Source: Apostichopus japonicus (lineage: Eukaryota > Echinodermata > Holothuroidea > Aspidochirotida > Stichopodidae). Taken from it: 64,000 bases of DNA. Shown here one piece after another: positions 19,970 to 32,280 of the stretch. Position 1 is the stretch's first letter. Each line of letters starts with the position of its first letter. The notes under the pieces were generated by a model that made no database searches, was not told the origin of the DNA, and saw only the letters and a list, made by a program, of their open reading frames with translations. Location: positions 17,226,376-17,290,375 of the forward strand of contig NC_092567.1 of NCBI RefSeq assembly GCF_037975245.1, in the 5' to 3' direction. Both the position numbers and the translations under genes were made by a program.

Positions 19970-22900
19970 TTACAGCTCTTTGCTGATGAAGGATAAGAAA
20001 TTGGCTTGCATTATTTCTGTACTTCTACTCAAGTAGTCAGCCCCTACATTATCGGCTCCCTTTATCACTTGGATGCGGTAACGATATGGCTGTAATGCCA
20101 GTGCCCACCTCATTATCCTTCCATTTGCCACTTTCGACTTCCGAATGCATGTCAATGGTTGATGGTCTGTCTCTATTACAAATTCCTTGCCATAGAGATA
20201 TGGCTCAAACTTGAGTACAGCCCAGACTACGGCCAAGCATTCTCTCTCCATCACTGAGTATCTCATTTGACTCTTGTTCAGCTTTTTGCTAGCATAGGCT
20301 ACTGGAAATTTTTCACCTGCAAACTCCTGAAGAAGGATCGCACCAACTCCTGTATCCGAAGCGTCTGTCCGAAGTGTGAATTCTCTGTGGAGGTCGGGGA
20401 GCTGAAGTATCGGTGAGCTTGCAAGCTTACTCTTCAGTGTTTGGAACGCCTGTTCCTGGCTCTCGCCCCATCTAATCACGTTTGGTTCCCCTTTCTTCGT
20501 ACAGTTAGTCAGTGGTACTGCCACGGCTGCGAAGTTTGGTACAAACTTCCTGTAGTAACCTACCAACCCTAAGAATGATCTCACTTGAGTCTTTGTAGTT
20601 GGTCTCTCTGCTTGCTGAATGGCTTTAATTTTGTCAGGTTTGGGTTTTACTCTACCTTCTCCTATAATATGTCCTAAAAATTCCACCTCATTGTACCCAA
20701 TGAAACATTTTGTAGGTCTAGCCGTCAAGTTGGCTTTCTTGATTCTTGTGAAGACTTCTTTTACTCTCTGGAGATGTTCCTCCCATGTCTGAGTGTGTAT
20801 CAGGATATCATCTACATAACTATGGACATTCTCAATTCCTTTAAGAAGCTTCCTCATCACTCTGTTGAATGTAGCACCAGAATTCACAAGACCAAATGGC
20901 ATCATATTGAACTCGTATAACCCATCATGAGTCACAAATGCTGTTAATGGCTTCGACTCTTTTGCCATTGGGATTTGCCAGTAACCTTTGCTCAGATCGA
21001 TTTTACTGAAGTAGCAATCCTTGGATAACTTTGCAAAAATCTCTTCCTGGTCTGGAACAGGCTCAGCATCAAACTCCGTGATCATGTTAATTTTGCGTGT
21101 GTCGCAACAGGCCCTCAAAGATCCATCCGGCTTCTTTAATGCTACCAACGGACAAGCGTATGGACTTTTGCTGTGCGATATTACGCCCATCCTCAGCATA
21201 CTTTGGATCTCCTTGCGGATATCATCTCGAAGAGCATGTGGTATTGGATAAGGTTTACTCCTTATAGGTGTTGTATCGCTGACTTTGATGACATGTTCAC
21301 CGAGCTTTGTCTTCCCCGGTAGGTCAGTCAAACTGTCTTCAAACTCTGTCAATATTTGTTGTACCTGTTGAGTTTTTGTTTTTCCTAATTGTCCGCTGAT
21401 ATTCACATCAGTACTTCGCTCCTTCTGAAACATAGGTGGAAGATGTATAAGATCATCTGTGGAAAATGATTTGAGTTCAGATATACCAGATTCCTCTTGT
21501 GGTTCATCTTCTAGAACCGATGTGCAGACAACTTCATACATACTTTGTATTGGCATCTCGAACATAGTAGCTGCCACTTCACGTCTGTTATATTTCTTTA
21601 GCAGGTTGGCGTGAAATGTTTTGACCCTATGGCCAAAGTCTATTTTGTAGTTCATCGTACCAACTTTCTCCACTATTGGAAATGGTCCCTTCCACTGCAT
21701 AAGTAGCTTGTTCCTAACAGTGGGGAGAAGGAGGAGGACTTCTTCTCCTACTTTCATGTTTCTTACTCTTGCTTTCTTGTTGTAGTACGTTTTGTACCTT
21801 TGTCTAGACTTCTTGAGCTCCTCACGTGCTAGTTGACATGTTTGCTCTAAACGTTCCTGTAAGTCCAACACGTACTGGTACACAGTCTTCGTCTCACTTA
21901 CTTCTGATTCGCCGGTCCATAATTCCTTAAGAATCCGCATAGGACCACGCACGGTCCGCCCATATAGCAGTTCAAATGGTGAGAAGCCTGTGCTTTCCTG
22001 TGGCGTTTCCCTGTACGCAAACAGTAGGGGATCTATATATCTGTCCCAATCTTTAGGCCTTTCATCGCACATCTTCTTTAACATTGCTTTCAATGTGCCA
22101 TTAAATTTCTCTACCAACCCATTGCACATGGCATGGTACGGAGTCGTGGTTAATCGGCGAATTGACAATAATCGGCTAACTTCTTTCATGACGCCAGAGA
22201 CAAACTGAGATCCTTGGTCAGTTAATACTTCTTTTGGGAAGCCTAATCTTGAATAAATTCCAAGGAGTTCCTCAGCTACTGACTCAGCTTCAATGGTTTT
22301 CATTGGTACTGCTTCTGGGTATCTAGTTGCGTAGTCAACTAAAACCAATATGTATCGATGTCCACGCTCTGTGGCTGGCTTGATCGGTCCTACTAAGTCT
22401 ACTGCTACCCTTTGAAATGGTTCTTCAATCAGCGGCATACTTCCTAATGGTACTTTAGTAACACGACCTTTAGGGAGGGTTCTTTGGCATACATCACACG
22501 ACTGACAATACCTGGTAACGTCTGCTTGCATTCCAGGCCATGTAAAGTCACTCATTACTTTATCACGCGTCTTTTTGGATCCTTGATGACCCCCTAGAAT
22601 CGATTCGTGTGCTACCTTTAATACATGATCTCTGTAGTCAACTGGAACTACTACCTGCCTAAATCTGTTTCCAAATTCCACTCGAGGAGAACTAAATTCT
22701 CTGTAGAGAATGCCACTGGACTTCACATATTTATGAGTACTCCCATTTTTACTCACTTTATCATCTCCTGTTTCGGCTAACTGTCTGATTTTTTCCAAGG
22801 TGGGGTCCTGTTGTTGCTTTTCACGTAGCATGTCTGCAGTAACCTCTTCACCAATCGGGGACGATACCTTTAACTTTTTAAAGGGCTTCTCTTTTGCTTT

Positions 22901-24622
22901 GCTCTGACTCCTAGTCTGTGCTGCGGCAACTGTATTTGGGTCATCATCATTCCTTATTGCCATAGGCTTGGTTACATTTGGTGGTGGTTGTACTGGTTGA
23001 TCCTGTGTCTGTGACTCTTCCCAATTCGGGTCTGGATTGGTAGGTTCTCGTACACCTGGGACATTCCCTAGAATTAAATCATAGACTGGATCATTCATAC
23101 ACAAGGCCGAAACTGAACCTGAGAAGTATGGAGTATCCACGAGTATGTTGGCAACGGGATATTGTCGTACCGTACCGTCAATCAGGATGCAAGTTTTAAC
23201 GTCACCTGTCATTTGGCTGGGCTTGACGTACTGAGATCTTACAACTACACCACTGCATCCACTGTCCCGTAATACTTTAACACTTTGATTCCCTATCTTA
23301 CCCATTTGAACAGGCATCGACGATAAATTCTGATCTTTACATGCGGCTGTAACTTGAGTCAATACAGTTAACTTGTGACCACAATCTAATGTGAAGAATC
23401 CCTTCTTACTTGCTTGGAATAGATGAGGATCTGGCTTTACCATCATGAATGCACCAATGTCTGTACATGCACCGCCAGTTTCCTTTTTGTCTGGAAGGTT
23501 CTGTTCGGTCGAAGTTGAGGCGCGTTTCTCCATCATGTCACTAAATACATCTGTCATAAGAGCCATGGTTTGCATTCGCTTTGTCCTACAGTCTCTTGCA
23601 AAGTGGCCTGGTTTATCACAAATATAGCATTTCCTGGGTTCACTTCTCTGCCCAGAATACGTTTTCCCTTTCTGATTTTGTTGCTGGAACTTCTGATTGT
23701 GATTGTGGAATCTTCCGTTGTTACGATTCTGGTTCCTCGTGGAATTACTGTTTTGAGTACTTCTACTATTCTTGGAGTGACCAGGATACCAACCTCCATG
23801 TGCTTCTACATATTGATCGGTAAATTCACCCATTGTTGTGATGTTCTTCGGCTTTCTTTCTTTCAGAAATGTTTCCAAATCTTTGCTACATGAGTTCAAG
23901 AACTGCTCTCTCAATATTATGTCTTGGAGTTGTTCATAAGTAGTTACTTCCTCTAATTCCATCCATCTATGGAGATAATTCTTTAATTTTGCGACATACT
24001 TCGTTCCTGTATCTTCATGTGCAGGTCTAATATCACGAAATTTCTTCCTAAAACCATCGGCTGTAAGGTGGTATGCACGTAATAAGGCTTGCTTTACCTT
24101 GTCGTAATCTTTGGAATCCTCAAGTGAAAGTGATGAATATTCAAACAATCCACAACCTTGAATAAGTGCTGAAAGACTTGTGGCCCATACAGTATCCCTA
24201 TCCCAACCTTGCAATGTGGCATAACGTTCAAATCTATTGATATATGCATCAATGTCGTCTTTCTCTTGGTTGAATGGTGGCAGTTTAGGTGGTCTACTTC
24301 TTGCTGCACTACCATTACCATGATAACCTCCATTGCCTATCTGTGCTTGTGCCTCAGCTTGGGCTTGCTTTGCTTCTTCTATCTTGAGTTGTATTTCTAA
24401 CTGCTTTGCCTTTTCTCTTTCTATCTTTTCTTGTCTCTGCCTATCTTCTTCTTGTTCGTGTGCATCAATCGCCCTTTGCTTAGCTCTTCGATCTCTTTCT
24501 TCATCTCGTTCTTGCTTAAGCTTGTCCCTTTCATCATCTAAGAATTGTTTTAGTTCTACACCTTTGAGACCTAACTTTTCTCCGATTGACACAAGTTTTT
24601 CTAACTCTAGTTGACTAGTCAT
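19970..24622 (-). CDS. gag-pol: Gag-Pol polyprotein, Gmr1-type Gypsy, 1550 aa
   Basis: One uninterrupted frame from ATG at 24622 to TAA at 19970; the frame is open 12 codons further upstream but without an ATG. Residues from that Met: charged coiled coil about 30-95; SCAN-like capsid about 115-280; zinc knuckle CYICDKPGHFARDC 332-345; aspartic protease DSG at 453; integrase HHCC (H672, H679, C709, C712), D742, D802, E838 (spacing 59 and 35); GPF module about 978; RT with KIDLSKG at about 1207 and YVDD 1269-1272; RNase H D1420, E1461, D1486. All catalytic residues expected for these domains are present. Gag and Pol are in one frame, so no frameshift is required. This looks like an intact, potentially active element. 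Confidence 0.97.
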   Translation of the reverse strand: MTSQLELEKLVSIGEKLGLKGVELKQFLDDERDKLKQERDEERDRRAKQRAIDAHEQEEDRQRQEKIEREKAKQLEIQLKIEEAKQAQAEAQAQIGNGGYHGNGSAARSRPPKLPPFNQEKDDIDAYINRFERYATLQGWDRDTVWATSLSALIQGCGLFEYSSLSLEDSKDYDKVKQALLRAYHLTADGFRKKFRDIRPAHEDTGTKYVAKLKNYLHRWMELEEVTTYEQLQDIILREQFLNSCSKDLETFLKERKPKNITTMGEFTDQYVEAHGGWYPGHSKNSRSTQNSNSTRNQNRNNGRFHNHNQKFQQQNQKGKTYSGQRSEPRKCYICDKPGHFARDCRTKRMQTMALMTDVFSDMMEKRASTSTEQNLPDKKETGGACTDIGAFMMVKPDPHLFQASKKGFFTLDCGHKLTVLTQVTAACKDQNLSSMPVQMGKIGNQSVKVLRDSGCSGVVVRSQYVKPSQMTGDVKTCILIDGTVRQYPVANILVDTPYFSGSVSALCMNDPVYDLILGNVPGVREPTNPDPNWEESQTQDQPVQPPPNVTKPMAIRNDDDPNTVAAAQTRSQSKAKEKPFKKLKVSSPIGEEVTADMLREKQQQDPTLEKIRQLAETGDDKVSKNGSTHKYVKSSGILYREFSSPRVEFGNRFRQVVVPVDYRDHVLKVAHESILGGHQGSKKTRDKVMSDFTWPGMQADVTRYCQSCDVCQRTLPKGRVTKVPLGSMPLIEEPFQRVAVDLVGPIKPATERGHRYILVLVDYATRYPEAVPMKTIEAESVAEELLGIYSRLGFPKEVLTDQGSQFVSGVMKEVSRLLSIRRLTTTPYHAMCNGLVEKFNGTLKAMLKKMCDERPKDWDRYIDPLLFAYRETPQESTGFSPFELLYGRTVRGPMRILKELWTGESEVSETKTVYQYVLDLQERLEQTCQLAREELKKSRQRYKTYYNKKARVRNMKVGEEVLLLLPTVRNKLLMQWKGPFPIVEKVGTMNYKIDFGHRVKTFHANLLKKYNRREVAATMFEMPIQSMYEVVCTSVLEDEPQEESGISELKSFSTDDLIHLPPMFQKERSTDVNISGQLGKTKTQQVQQILTEFEDSLTDLPGKTKLGEHVIKVSDTTPIRSKPYPIPHALRDDIRKEIQSMLRMGVISHSKSPYACPLVALKKPDGSLRACCDTRKINMITEFDAEPVPDQEEIFAKLSKDCYFSKIDLSKGYWQIPMAKESKPLTAFVTHDGLYEFNMMPFGLVNSGATFNRVMRKLLKGIENVHSYVDDILIHTQTWEEHLQRVKEVFTRIKKANLTARPTKCFIGYNEVEFLGHIIGEGRVKPKPDKIKAIQQAERPTTKTQVRSFLGLVGYYRKFVPNFAAVAVPLTNCTKKGEPNVIRWGESQEQAFQTLKSKLASSPILQLPDLHREFTLRTDASDTGVGAILLQEFAGEKFPVAYASKKLNKSQMRYSVMERECLAVVWAVLKFEPYLYGKEFVIETDHQPLTCIRKSKVANGRIMRWALALQPYRYRIQVIKGADNVGADYLSRSTEIMQANFLSFISKEL

Positions 24623-25106
24623 GACTAATGTATAACAATGACAATGTATTGAAACCAATTACTGATGCCTGCAGTTTAGTTTAGAGTGCGCGCAATTTAT
24701 AGTTACATCCGACAACAATGTAATTTCATATCATAGGTAACACAGTTGTACGATTAAACAACAATGATACACTAATTGTGTAAGTGGATTTCACGTCTGG
24801 CATAAAACATGTAAAATACAAAACACAATTAACTACTTGCCAACCAACATTACATTAGATGTTGCTTCAGTTCTTGTCGGGACCGCCAGTAAGACGCTAG
24901 AATGGAAGTACACGGGTAGACCGACCAAATAAGAGCTGCTCTTGCGGAATTCGTCTGCGAATACAAGTAAATACAAACAATTAATATACATATAATTCAC
25001 AGGTTGAATTTTATGACACCAACCAGTTATGTATTTTTCACTTCTGTCAAAGAAAATGCTTATGCTTAAATCTTGGATAGAATTCCCGGACAGGCCCCCA
25101 TTTAAT
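24623..25106 (-). other. Gypsy 5' leader with tRNA primer-binding site
   Basis: 484 bp between the 5' LTR and the gag start. At 25100-25083 the minus strand reads TGGGGGCCTGTCCGGGAA, starting 6 nt inside the LTR. It resembles a tRNA-Pro-type binding site (three mismatches to the form I remember). No open frame of interest otherwise. Confidence 0.65.
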
Positions 25107-26576
25107 TGTCACCCACAAAAAGAATGCAAGTGGCAATGCGACACATTCGCCTAGCGGCTATCCAAAATCAATATGCAATGTAAAAAAGAAATACTCCAAC
25201 CAACTAATGATGCAGAACAAGTTTTATAAATTCAACTTCTTAAGTGAATAGGTATTTATTGAGGAGGAACTTTCTCCTTAAAATAATAAAAAAAAGGAAC
25301 ATGCAAAATAAAGGTTACAGCGTTCTGTAATACTGCTTAGGAACACGTAGGACTCCTGAATACTTAGAGATAACAGATTGCTTTGGCGCAATCTTTACCA
25401 GAGGATAACATATACTAGATTTAGCTTAACTACTGAAAAGTTTGAGACTTTCCAAAGTTTTGATACCCCTGGATCTTTTTCAATTGCGAGAGAGCAAACT
25501 GGCACGTATAAATTTAGTCTTAATATATATTAATTGGATATTCTTTTCTCTATAAAAGAATGAGATTACCTCTTCTAGTCTGAAGAGCTTTCCCCCCTTT
25601 ACATCATGAAATTCTGATTTAACATTTATCTTAAAAAAAAAATGAGTTCTGAGTTGTCACTATGACGAATATTGCCTAAAGGTGTTGACAATACTTGTTG
25701 ACACGTGGTTGCTGATATCAGGTTGTGGTAGGTGTTATAGTCGGTGATAAAACTATCCTCAAAAGCTTCCGGTCTTCGACCCAATGTGAGAGGAAAGTGG
25801 CAAATGGTTCCAGTTCTTAAACTGTCAGACGAGCTCTGCAATACAGCTTTACTTTATCCGGTCAGGTGATGTACTTCCATCCCAACTCTGCCGACAAGCT
25901 GCCCTATCCAGAACACTAAATATTGTGTGATACTGGAATCTCCAGGGAAAAATTGTGTTTCAAGCTTTCACAGTTAAATGCCAGACATTAATTAAAGTAT
26001 GCTAGCCCAGGCTTCAATACAGGTATCCTATATATAGGATCCTGTGCCCCATGATATGAAAATCACAATATTGTAGCTCCGTCTTTTTCAGCTAAGAGAT
26101 ATAGCAGGACTCAATCCGATGATGGTATTTTGGAGAGTGAATAAAAATCTTATCCAACACTCACTTTACTGGCTGGATGTGATGTCACACGTAATTACTA
26201 GTGCATCAATTTGCATAACTTGGCAATACAATACATTGTCATCTTGACTATGTCCTGCCCTGGTAGGTTTCTTTTGTGTGCACTAGCTATGCTATGCTAC
26301 CCTGTACCTTTGTATTATTATACTATGCCCTGACCTGGTGATGTTTCTTTTGTATACATACTCAATTATGCTACCTTGTATTTTTGTAGTGAAAAGAGGG
26401 ATTAGGGTTTATGTAAATTGTCCTACATCCTTGGATACTACTTTCCAACATCAACAACAACCAGCATTGACTAAAGTAAAAGTTACTAAAAAAAAACTTT
26501 CTAAAATAAACAGCTGACAGATTGACTTCTTCTGTCATACAAATACAAATTAACTAAATTATACTATTCTAATGTG

Positions 26577-26579
<3 letters not shown>
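25107..26579 (-). repeat. 5' LTR of the Gypsy element
   Basis: 1473 bp, same sequence as the 3' LTR at an offset of 6774; even homopolymer runs such as the A9 near the end have equal length. This indicates a recent insertion or conversion. Confidence 0.95.
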
Positions 26580-26617
<38 letters not shown>

Positions 26618-26650
26618 GTAGATTTATATAATATATATATATATATATAT
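26580..26650. repeat. (TA)n microsatellite
   Basis: TA-rich tract interrupted by ACATATGTAGATTTATAATA. It is the right border of the 26.3-kb segment that is absent from copy B; homology to copy B resumes at CGACCACGCGGC (26651). Confidence 0.95.
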
Positions 26651-27727
26651 CGACCACGCGGCAATATTAACTGTTTTGAGAAACTGAATGCAATGGTTGT
26701 ATAAATTGTGTAACGTTCAGGAAAAACGGTGCGCGGTTATATGGAAAATGCACCCTTTTGCCTTCTGCAGGCAGTCAGCACAGTACATGGTGGTTCACGA
26801 ATAAGACTGTGCTGTTTTAACACTTAAAGCAACCAATCGTATACCCACACACAACTGTAAACCTTAGACACAATAAATAGCCTACAAATCATGCAGCTGT
26901 TGAAAAAAGACACACGTTACATATATACATTTGTTTCTGAACGACACTGTGGTTGTTTATAGCTCCAGGGTAATATACGGTATACAAAAAAACTGATACT
27001 GCCATAAGCCACAGTGGTTGTAGATTCGACCAAGGAGTTGAAAACTTCCTTATTCGACTTACATAGTTAGTTCAAAAATAATATGAAACATATGTCTAAT
27101 TGTTAGGGGAAAATAGAAAATAGAACTTACTTTGTCGGGAGTGTTTAGAAGTTGGCACGTTCTTACACCAGCTATAAACTACAGAAATAAGGAAGGCATG
27201 GATGATACTCGTCGAATGTTTTAATCTTGTGAGAACCAAACTAGCAATGTTTGTTCAAACCAAGGCGTGTACAATAAAACCCATCACAGACCACACCTAC
27301 TTTCATAGAGTCTGTTAATTTGCATACAATTTATACCCAAATATGTATGGCAACCCTATACACATACGAGATATGAGCAGATTTGTGTTAGTGTTGTCCG
27401 TGTATGATATCCAGCATCAGAAAGAACACGGAAGTTCACGGAATAATCATGCACGGGATAATGCATATTCACGTCAAACGCCCTCACATGAAGATATTGC
27501 AAATCATTCGTCATTGCCCACTCACTCGTCATTACTTTGAAGAAGTTCACCCGCTTTACAATATCGTGTCTGTATAAACGGCTTCAGTGGCACAATGAAT
27601 TTTATTTTGGCACTTGCAGATATATGTATTTCTGTCTAAATGCCAGTTGTACCTATTCATTATTCTTGACTACATGGTACAAGTTAACTGAAAGCTGCGA
27701 GATTTGTGTCCTTTGAAAACTTTAAAA

Positions 27728-28942
27728 TCTAAACATGGTGCCCTCAAATTTAACGTCTTTCAGTGGCACATTTAATTTTATTTTGGAACATTAGCCCCCG
27801 CCCATTTTAAAAGATAAATATAAGATAAAATTTAAAGATTTAAAGATAAGAGATGTGCAGTTATGTAGACATTGAACCAGTACTGAAAACAGAAGTTCTT
27901 AGCAGTGCTCACAACTGCTATTCAGTTTCATCAATCATTGCTGCATTTCATTATCGGTAAAACGATGACTTCAGGTAGGTAGAAGTGTGTGCACACTTTA
28001 CTACTTAACTAAGCTGTCATCTGTGATTATCCAATGCTAAGAGTGAAGTGCTCGTTCAAAGTTGTGTAGCATCAGCATTATGGTAAAACACAGGTAACCA
28101 CCTACACTACGTCAATAAAGTATAGATAAATAAACAGTTCTCACTCGTTGCTGAAAAGGATGGCAATAGTCGCCAAACTACTACAAAATGCTAGGAGCAG
28201 TTTTCAACAATTTTTATCAATCTTGTTATGAAAGTTTCAAATTTACCTTTATTTTATTGATGATAATAATTTATAATGGTATGGTAATGTTAAAACTGAG
28301 CATCTTATACTTTTGGTTAATGAACAAGGCTATTTATTCATAGCCCTTCACATTCCTTCTTTACTTGGTTCAGGTTTCCTCTCATATTTAATTCTTGTGA
28401 ATAGTAATTTTCTAATAAAATCACAATCCCTTGAAATTATGGTAATCATAACGTAACATTGATTTACGAAGGACTTGGAGAAATGAAGTCGCTCTCCATA
28501 CCTTCATCTTTGTTTATTCCATTTAAGTATTTTATTTTATATCATTTGGGAAGATTACTCCCTCATCAGTCCTCAGAAACAGTACCATTATTTGTCAGTA
28601 TTTTTAACCAGAAGTTTATTATCCAGGTACAGTACAGCATGACATCCCAGTCGATATTAACTTTTGGTGTCACATTGCATTTTGTTGTTTACCCTCAATT
28701 TTTTTTTGTCTTATGATATTCTTTCATTTCCTAGACATTTCAAATCTTTAACCCATTTTCCACTTTTTTGATATTGTTGGCAGGAGAAATGGCTTGGATT
28801 TAATGTTGTAGCTAATACTGCTGTTATGTCCAACTGTAAATTTATTCTTAATACAGTTTTTGTATGTCCCTAACTATGAATTGTATATGAAATGATTTCA
28901 TTGTGTAGACACTTTTAGCAGATAATCAGTGAAAGATAATGA
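27728..28942. other. ~1.2-kb stretch present in copy A, absent in copy B
   Basis: Copy B passes from CAAACTTTAAAT directly to GTTCTGTATATTGACGTTGC at about 47628, whereas copy A has ~1.2 kb between the equivalent points. No clear terminal repeats or target duplication were found, so insertion in A and deletion in B are both possible. No convincing gene; the 85-codon frame at 28459-28716 has no recognisable motif. Confidence 0.7.
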
Positions 28943-29034
28943 TGTTTTGTATGTTCAGGTTGCTAAGTTCATAACACAGTTATTAACTTGTGACATCAAT
29001 GCACTGACAAAACAGAACGTAACACCTTTTCACC

Positions 29035-29172
29035 CTCAGTTTTATGGTCCACTACTAAGAACGATTCTGTATTTTTATGGTCCACTACATAGAACTATTC
29101 TGCATTTTTGTGGTCCACTACATAGAACTATTCTGCATTTTTGTGGTCCACTACATAGAACTATTCTGCACA
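29035..29172. repeat. Short minisatellite, ~36-bp unit
   Basis: TGGTCCACTACATAGAACTATTCTGCATTTT-type units repeat about four times; copy B has about three at 47735-47830. Confidence 0.85.
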
Positions 29173-29209
29173 CTCTAGAGTTAGTTATTGGGCAGGAATA
29201 ATAACAGTG

Positions 29210-31690
29210 GTTTCTATGCGTTGTGTATTGCAATGTCTTGTGTTATCAGAGAATTTGATAAATGTTGTTTTATTTTTTATAATGTTCTGTATGCACGCAC
29301 ACATACATCCACTTTAGACAATCCATAAACTATGATAGTATTATAGACACATCCATACTCTTTCATAATTTTCTGATAGCGTATTAAGACTTACCAACCG
29401 AGCTGGCTGTTCTACATCATAAGGTTTCCTGCCAATTAGTTATACTAACTGAACCTGAGATTACACGAACGTTTTATCGCTTTCATAGCATGTGCCTATC
29501 CTACCGTACTGTGCATATGGGTATCCAGGTATAGGCTGACATTTTCGTTAAACTTGTAAAACTTGTAAAAAACATAATCATATGTTTGAACATATGTGCC
29601 GCCGTCTTGGAATTTAGTGGAAGGCAACCAGTTGCTTATCGATGAGTGCATTCAGTAGGTTATAAACAATAAAACTGACTGGAAATATAAGTAAATTTAC
29701 CACAACGAGCAACACTTTCCCCTACAGATTGTGAATAGCAAACATCCCGTGTACTTAATACCTAAAGACAATCCATCAACTTAAATGTCTCAACCAACTG
29801 TCCGTTTTATTAGAGCGTCCATACCATCCATTTTTACTCCTTCAACTTCATACTGGACTTTCAAGAGACGAAATTTGATGTTTTACATTTGTAGATTTTG
29901 GTTTTAAGCTTTCCTTTGCTCTGATGGTATTTGAAGAAAAGAAATCTTTAAAGGAATTATTTGTATATAATTTACTTCGTTTTTATTTTTAGGGATGGTG
30001 TCAGCTTTGCGTTATAGTTTCACCACTTCCCGTTTTGTTCGATTTTACTTGACCTTCTCTTTTATGTTTGAAGCTGCCAATTTTTGTGATTGAAATTAAT
30101 GAAAGATGATCAATAGTAGGTCAGCTGTTATCAATCTCTCCAAGTTGTTAGAAGTCGTTAATATGTTTACAAATTGAAGAAATTTGTCCTGATATAACAA
30201 CCCATTGTTGTAACCGCTTCAAATACTCTCCTTTGTGAGTAATTCAGTGGCTCTCCTTTCTATCCTCGGTTGTATTTTTTTTTTTTTTTTACCCGTTTCA
30301 ATATTTAGTTGTGCATCATCAGATTCAGTTCCATGTGAAGTAATGCTTTGTGTATATATACAACCATCTTTAAAATACAGTATTCGAGCCTGCTGGCATA
30401 TAAGCTTGTCGGTGGTTTATTAAACAGGCGTTGTTTGTTGTAGACGAAAGAGAGACGAGGCTTGAAAACAGCCTTTTGGTTTTCATCACTGTTTGTTTCA
30501 ATTTTTACGATCCCACACGTACCCCACAACAATGTAGTTCAAAAAGGTTGACGTCACTTCAGTTACTAGAGGAATATATTTTTTTACTTAATGATAATTG
30601 TGTGAAAGTATCTCAGCGAAGAAACTTTCTAGATTGAAATGGAATTTCTCATTTAGTTAGAGGAGAGGGAAGGGGGATCAAGTTTTGAAGGATGTCTTAG
30701 TTTAATTAATATCAATCTGATTTTTGAGTAATACTTTGGTAATGCTCAGTAAAGTTCACCGGAAGTGGAAATCTTAACGAGAAAAGTTGCTTTTAAATTA
30801 TGACTTTATTCGAAAAAAGGATGAAATATAAAACTGGTTTGTGGCAGATGAGGGAAGTGCTGTGTTTTGGGAATCAAATACAGGATGTCATTGTGTGTGT
30901 TTTTTTAGTATTGTAGGTGAATCAACAGTACAACATTGGATATTTCTCAATAAAAATGAAAATATGCTCAAGTCGAGAGAAACCTTCTGAATCTTCTTTG
31001 AGGTGTCGCAAAGTACAGAACAATATCTGAGTGAATGAACTGTTTGCTGCTCACAAGAATATGTACCTGACTCGTATACTACCCCTCCACCCCCCCCCCC
31101 CCACCCTCCCAGCCAGTCTCTCCGACAAACATTCATGATCTTTTCTTTATTCGAAGATGAGCTAGTGCTGGAAGCCCCAAAGCACCAAGAAGTTCCTTGT
31201 TTTTTTTTGGGGGGGGGGGTGGTGGGGACATATATAGGTGTTCATAAACTGGAAAATTTGTGTTACATAGATCATCTTAACATCCACAGTTGGCATTTTT
31301 TCGAGAGACTGAAATTAAATATTCCGGTAGCTAAAGTTGATCAATTATCAAAATTACTGGAGAATTTCTGCATCATTAAGTGAAAACCAGATCCTAAGAA
31401 CATTTCGTATGGCGAAGATACAACTTTGTTTTTTGGAAATTCGGTGATAATTCATGAAAGTCAATACGTTCTAGCCACAGCAGAGTCGTGGCTGGTGTCG
31501 TGGCCGTGTAAGTTGAAAATTTCTTTTTTTATGTTTAAATATTATCTACAAAGAAGAGTAATATTTCTACCAAAACTTTTGACGAAATTCAAAATAAAGA
31601 GAACATTGAAAGGTAAGCAAACATTCCATAATTATATGTCACATTTCAAAGATATTAGAGCGAGAAGATGATAGGACAGGAACATCTGCC
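29210..31690. other. Intergenic DNA of copy A, no gene
   Basis: Collinear with 47870-50315 in copy B with substitutions and many small indels. It contains poly-T, poly-C (31085-31103) and poly-G (31209-31219) tracts that differ in length between copies. No exon or RNA gene is supported. Confidence 0.6.
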
Positions 31691-31697
31691 AGGATGG

Positions 31698-32280
31698 TTT
31701 CATTGACTACCAATATGGTGCTTCTCCTACAGTTAAGGTCGGGGTTACCTAGTCAAGATAGTAACATCAATCAACCATATGATACCATTGACCACCAATA
31801 TGGTGCCCTTCCTGGAGTAAGGTAGGGTTTACCTAGTCAAGATAGTAACATCAATCAACCATATGATATCATTGACCACCAGCATGATGCATCTCCTGGA
31901 GTAAGGTATGGTTTACCTAGTCAACATAGTAACATCAATCAACCATATGATACCATAACCACCAATATGGTGCACTTCCTGGAGTAAGGTAGGGTTTACC
32001 TAGTCAAGATAGAAACATCAATCAACCATATGATATCATTGACCACCAATATGATTATCTCCTGGAGTAAGGTATGGTTTACCTAGTCAACATAGTAACA
32101 TCAATCAACCATATGATACCATAACCACCAATATGGTGCACTTCCTGGAGTAAGGTAGGGTTTACCTAGTCAAGATAGAAACATCAATCAACCATATGAT
32201 ATCATTGACCACCAATATGATTATCTCCTGGAGTAAGGTAGGGTTTACCTAGTCAAGATAGTAACATCAATCAACCATAT
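31698..32280. repeat. ~83-bp minisatellite, about seven units (copy A)
   Basis: Units contain ACCACCAATATGGTGC, CTGGAGTAAGGTAGGGTTTA and ATCAATCAACCATATGATA. Starts fall near 31700, 31786, 31869, 31952, 32036, 32120 and 32203. Copy B has only about three units at 50322-50570, so the array has changed size since the duplication. Confidence 0.92.

Larger units (their letters stand above)
18333..26579 (-). mobile_element. Complete Gmr1-type Gypsy LTR retrotransposon, 8247 bp
   Basis: Two LTRs of exactly 1473 bp begin TGTCAC and end GTGACA, with no difference noticed by eye. The element has an 18-nt primer-binding site, a polypurine tract, and one open gag-pol frame on the minus strand. Domain order is gag, protease, integrase, reverse transcriptase, RNase H. 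Placing integrase before RT is typical of Copia but occurs in the Gmr1-like clade of Gypsy elements known from deuterostomes. It inserted in a (TA)n tract; ATATA on both sides could be the 5-bp target duplication, though the microsatellite makes that undiagnostic. No envelope-like frame is seen. Confidence 0.95.

Noticed and set aside
23445-24614. Several plus-strand open frames opposite gag
   Set aside because: They are antisense shadows of the Gypsy polyprotein with no domains.
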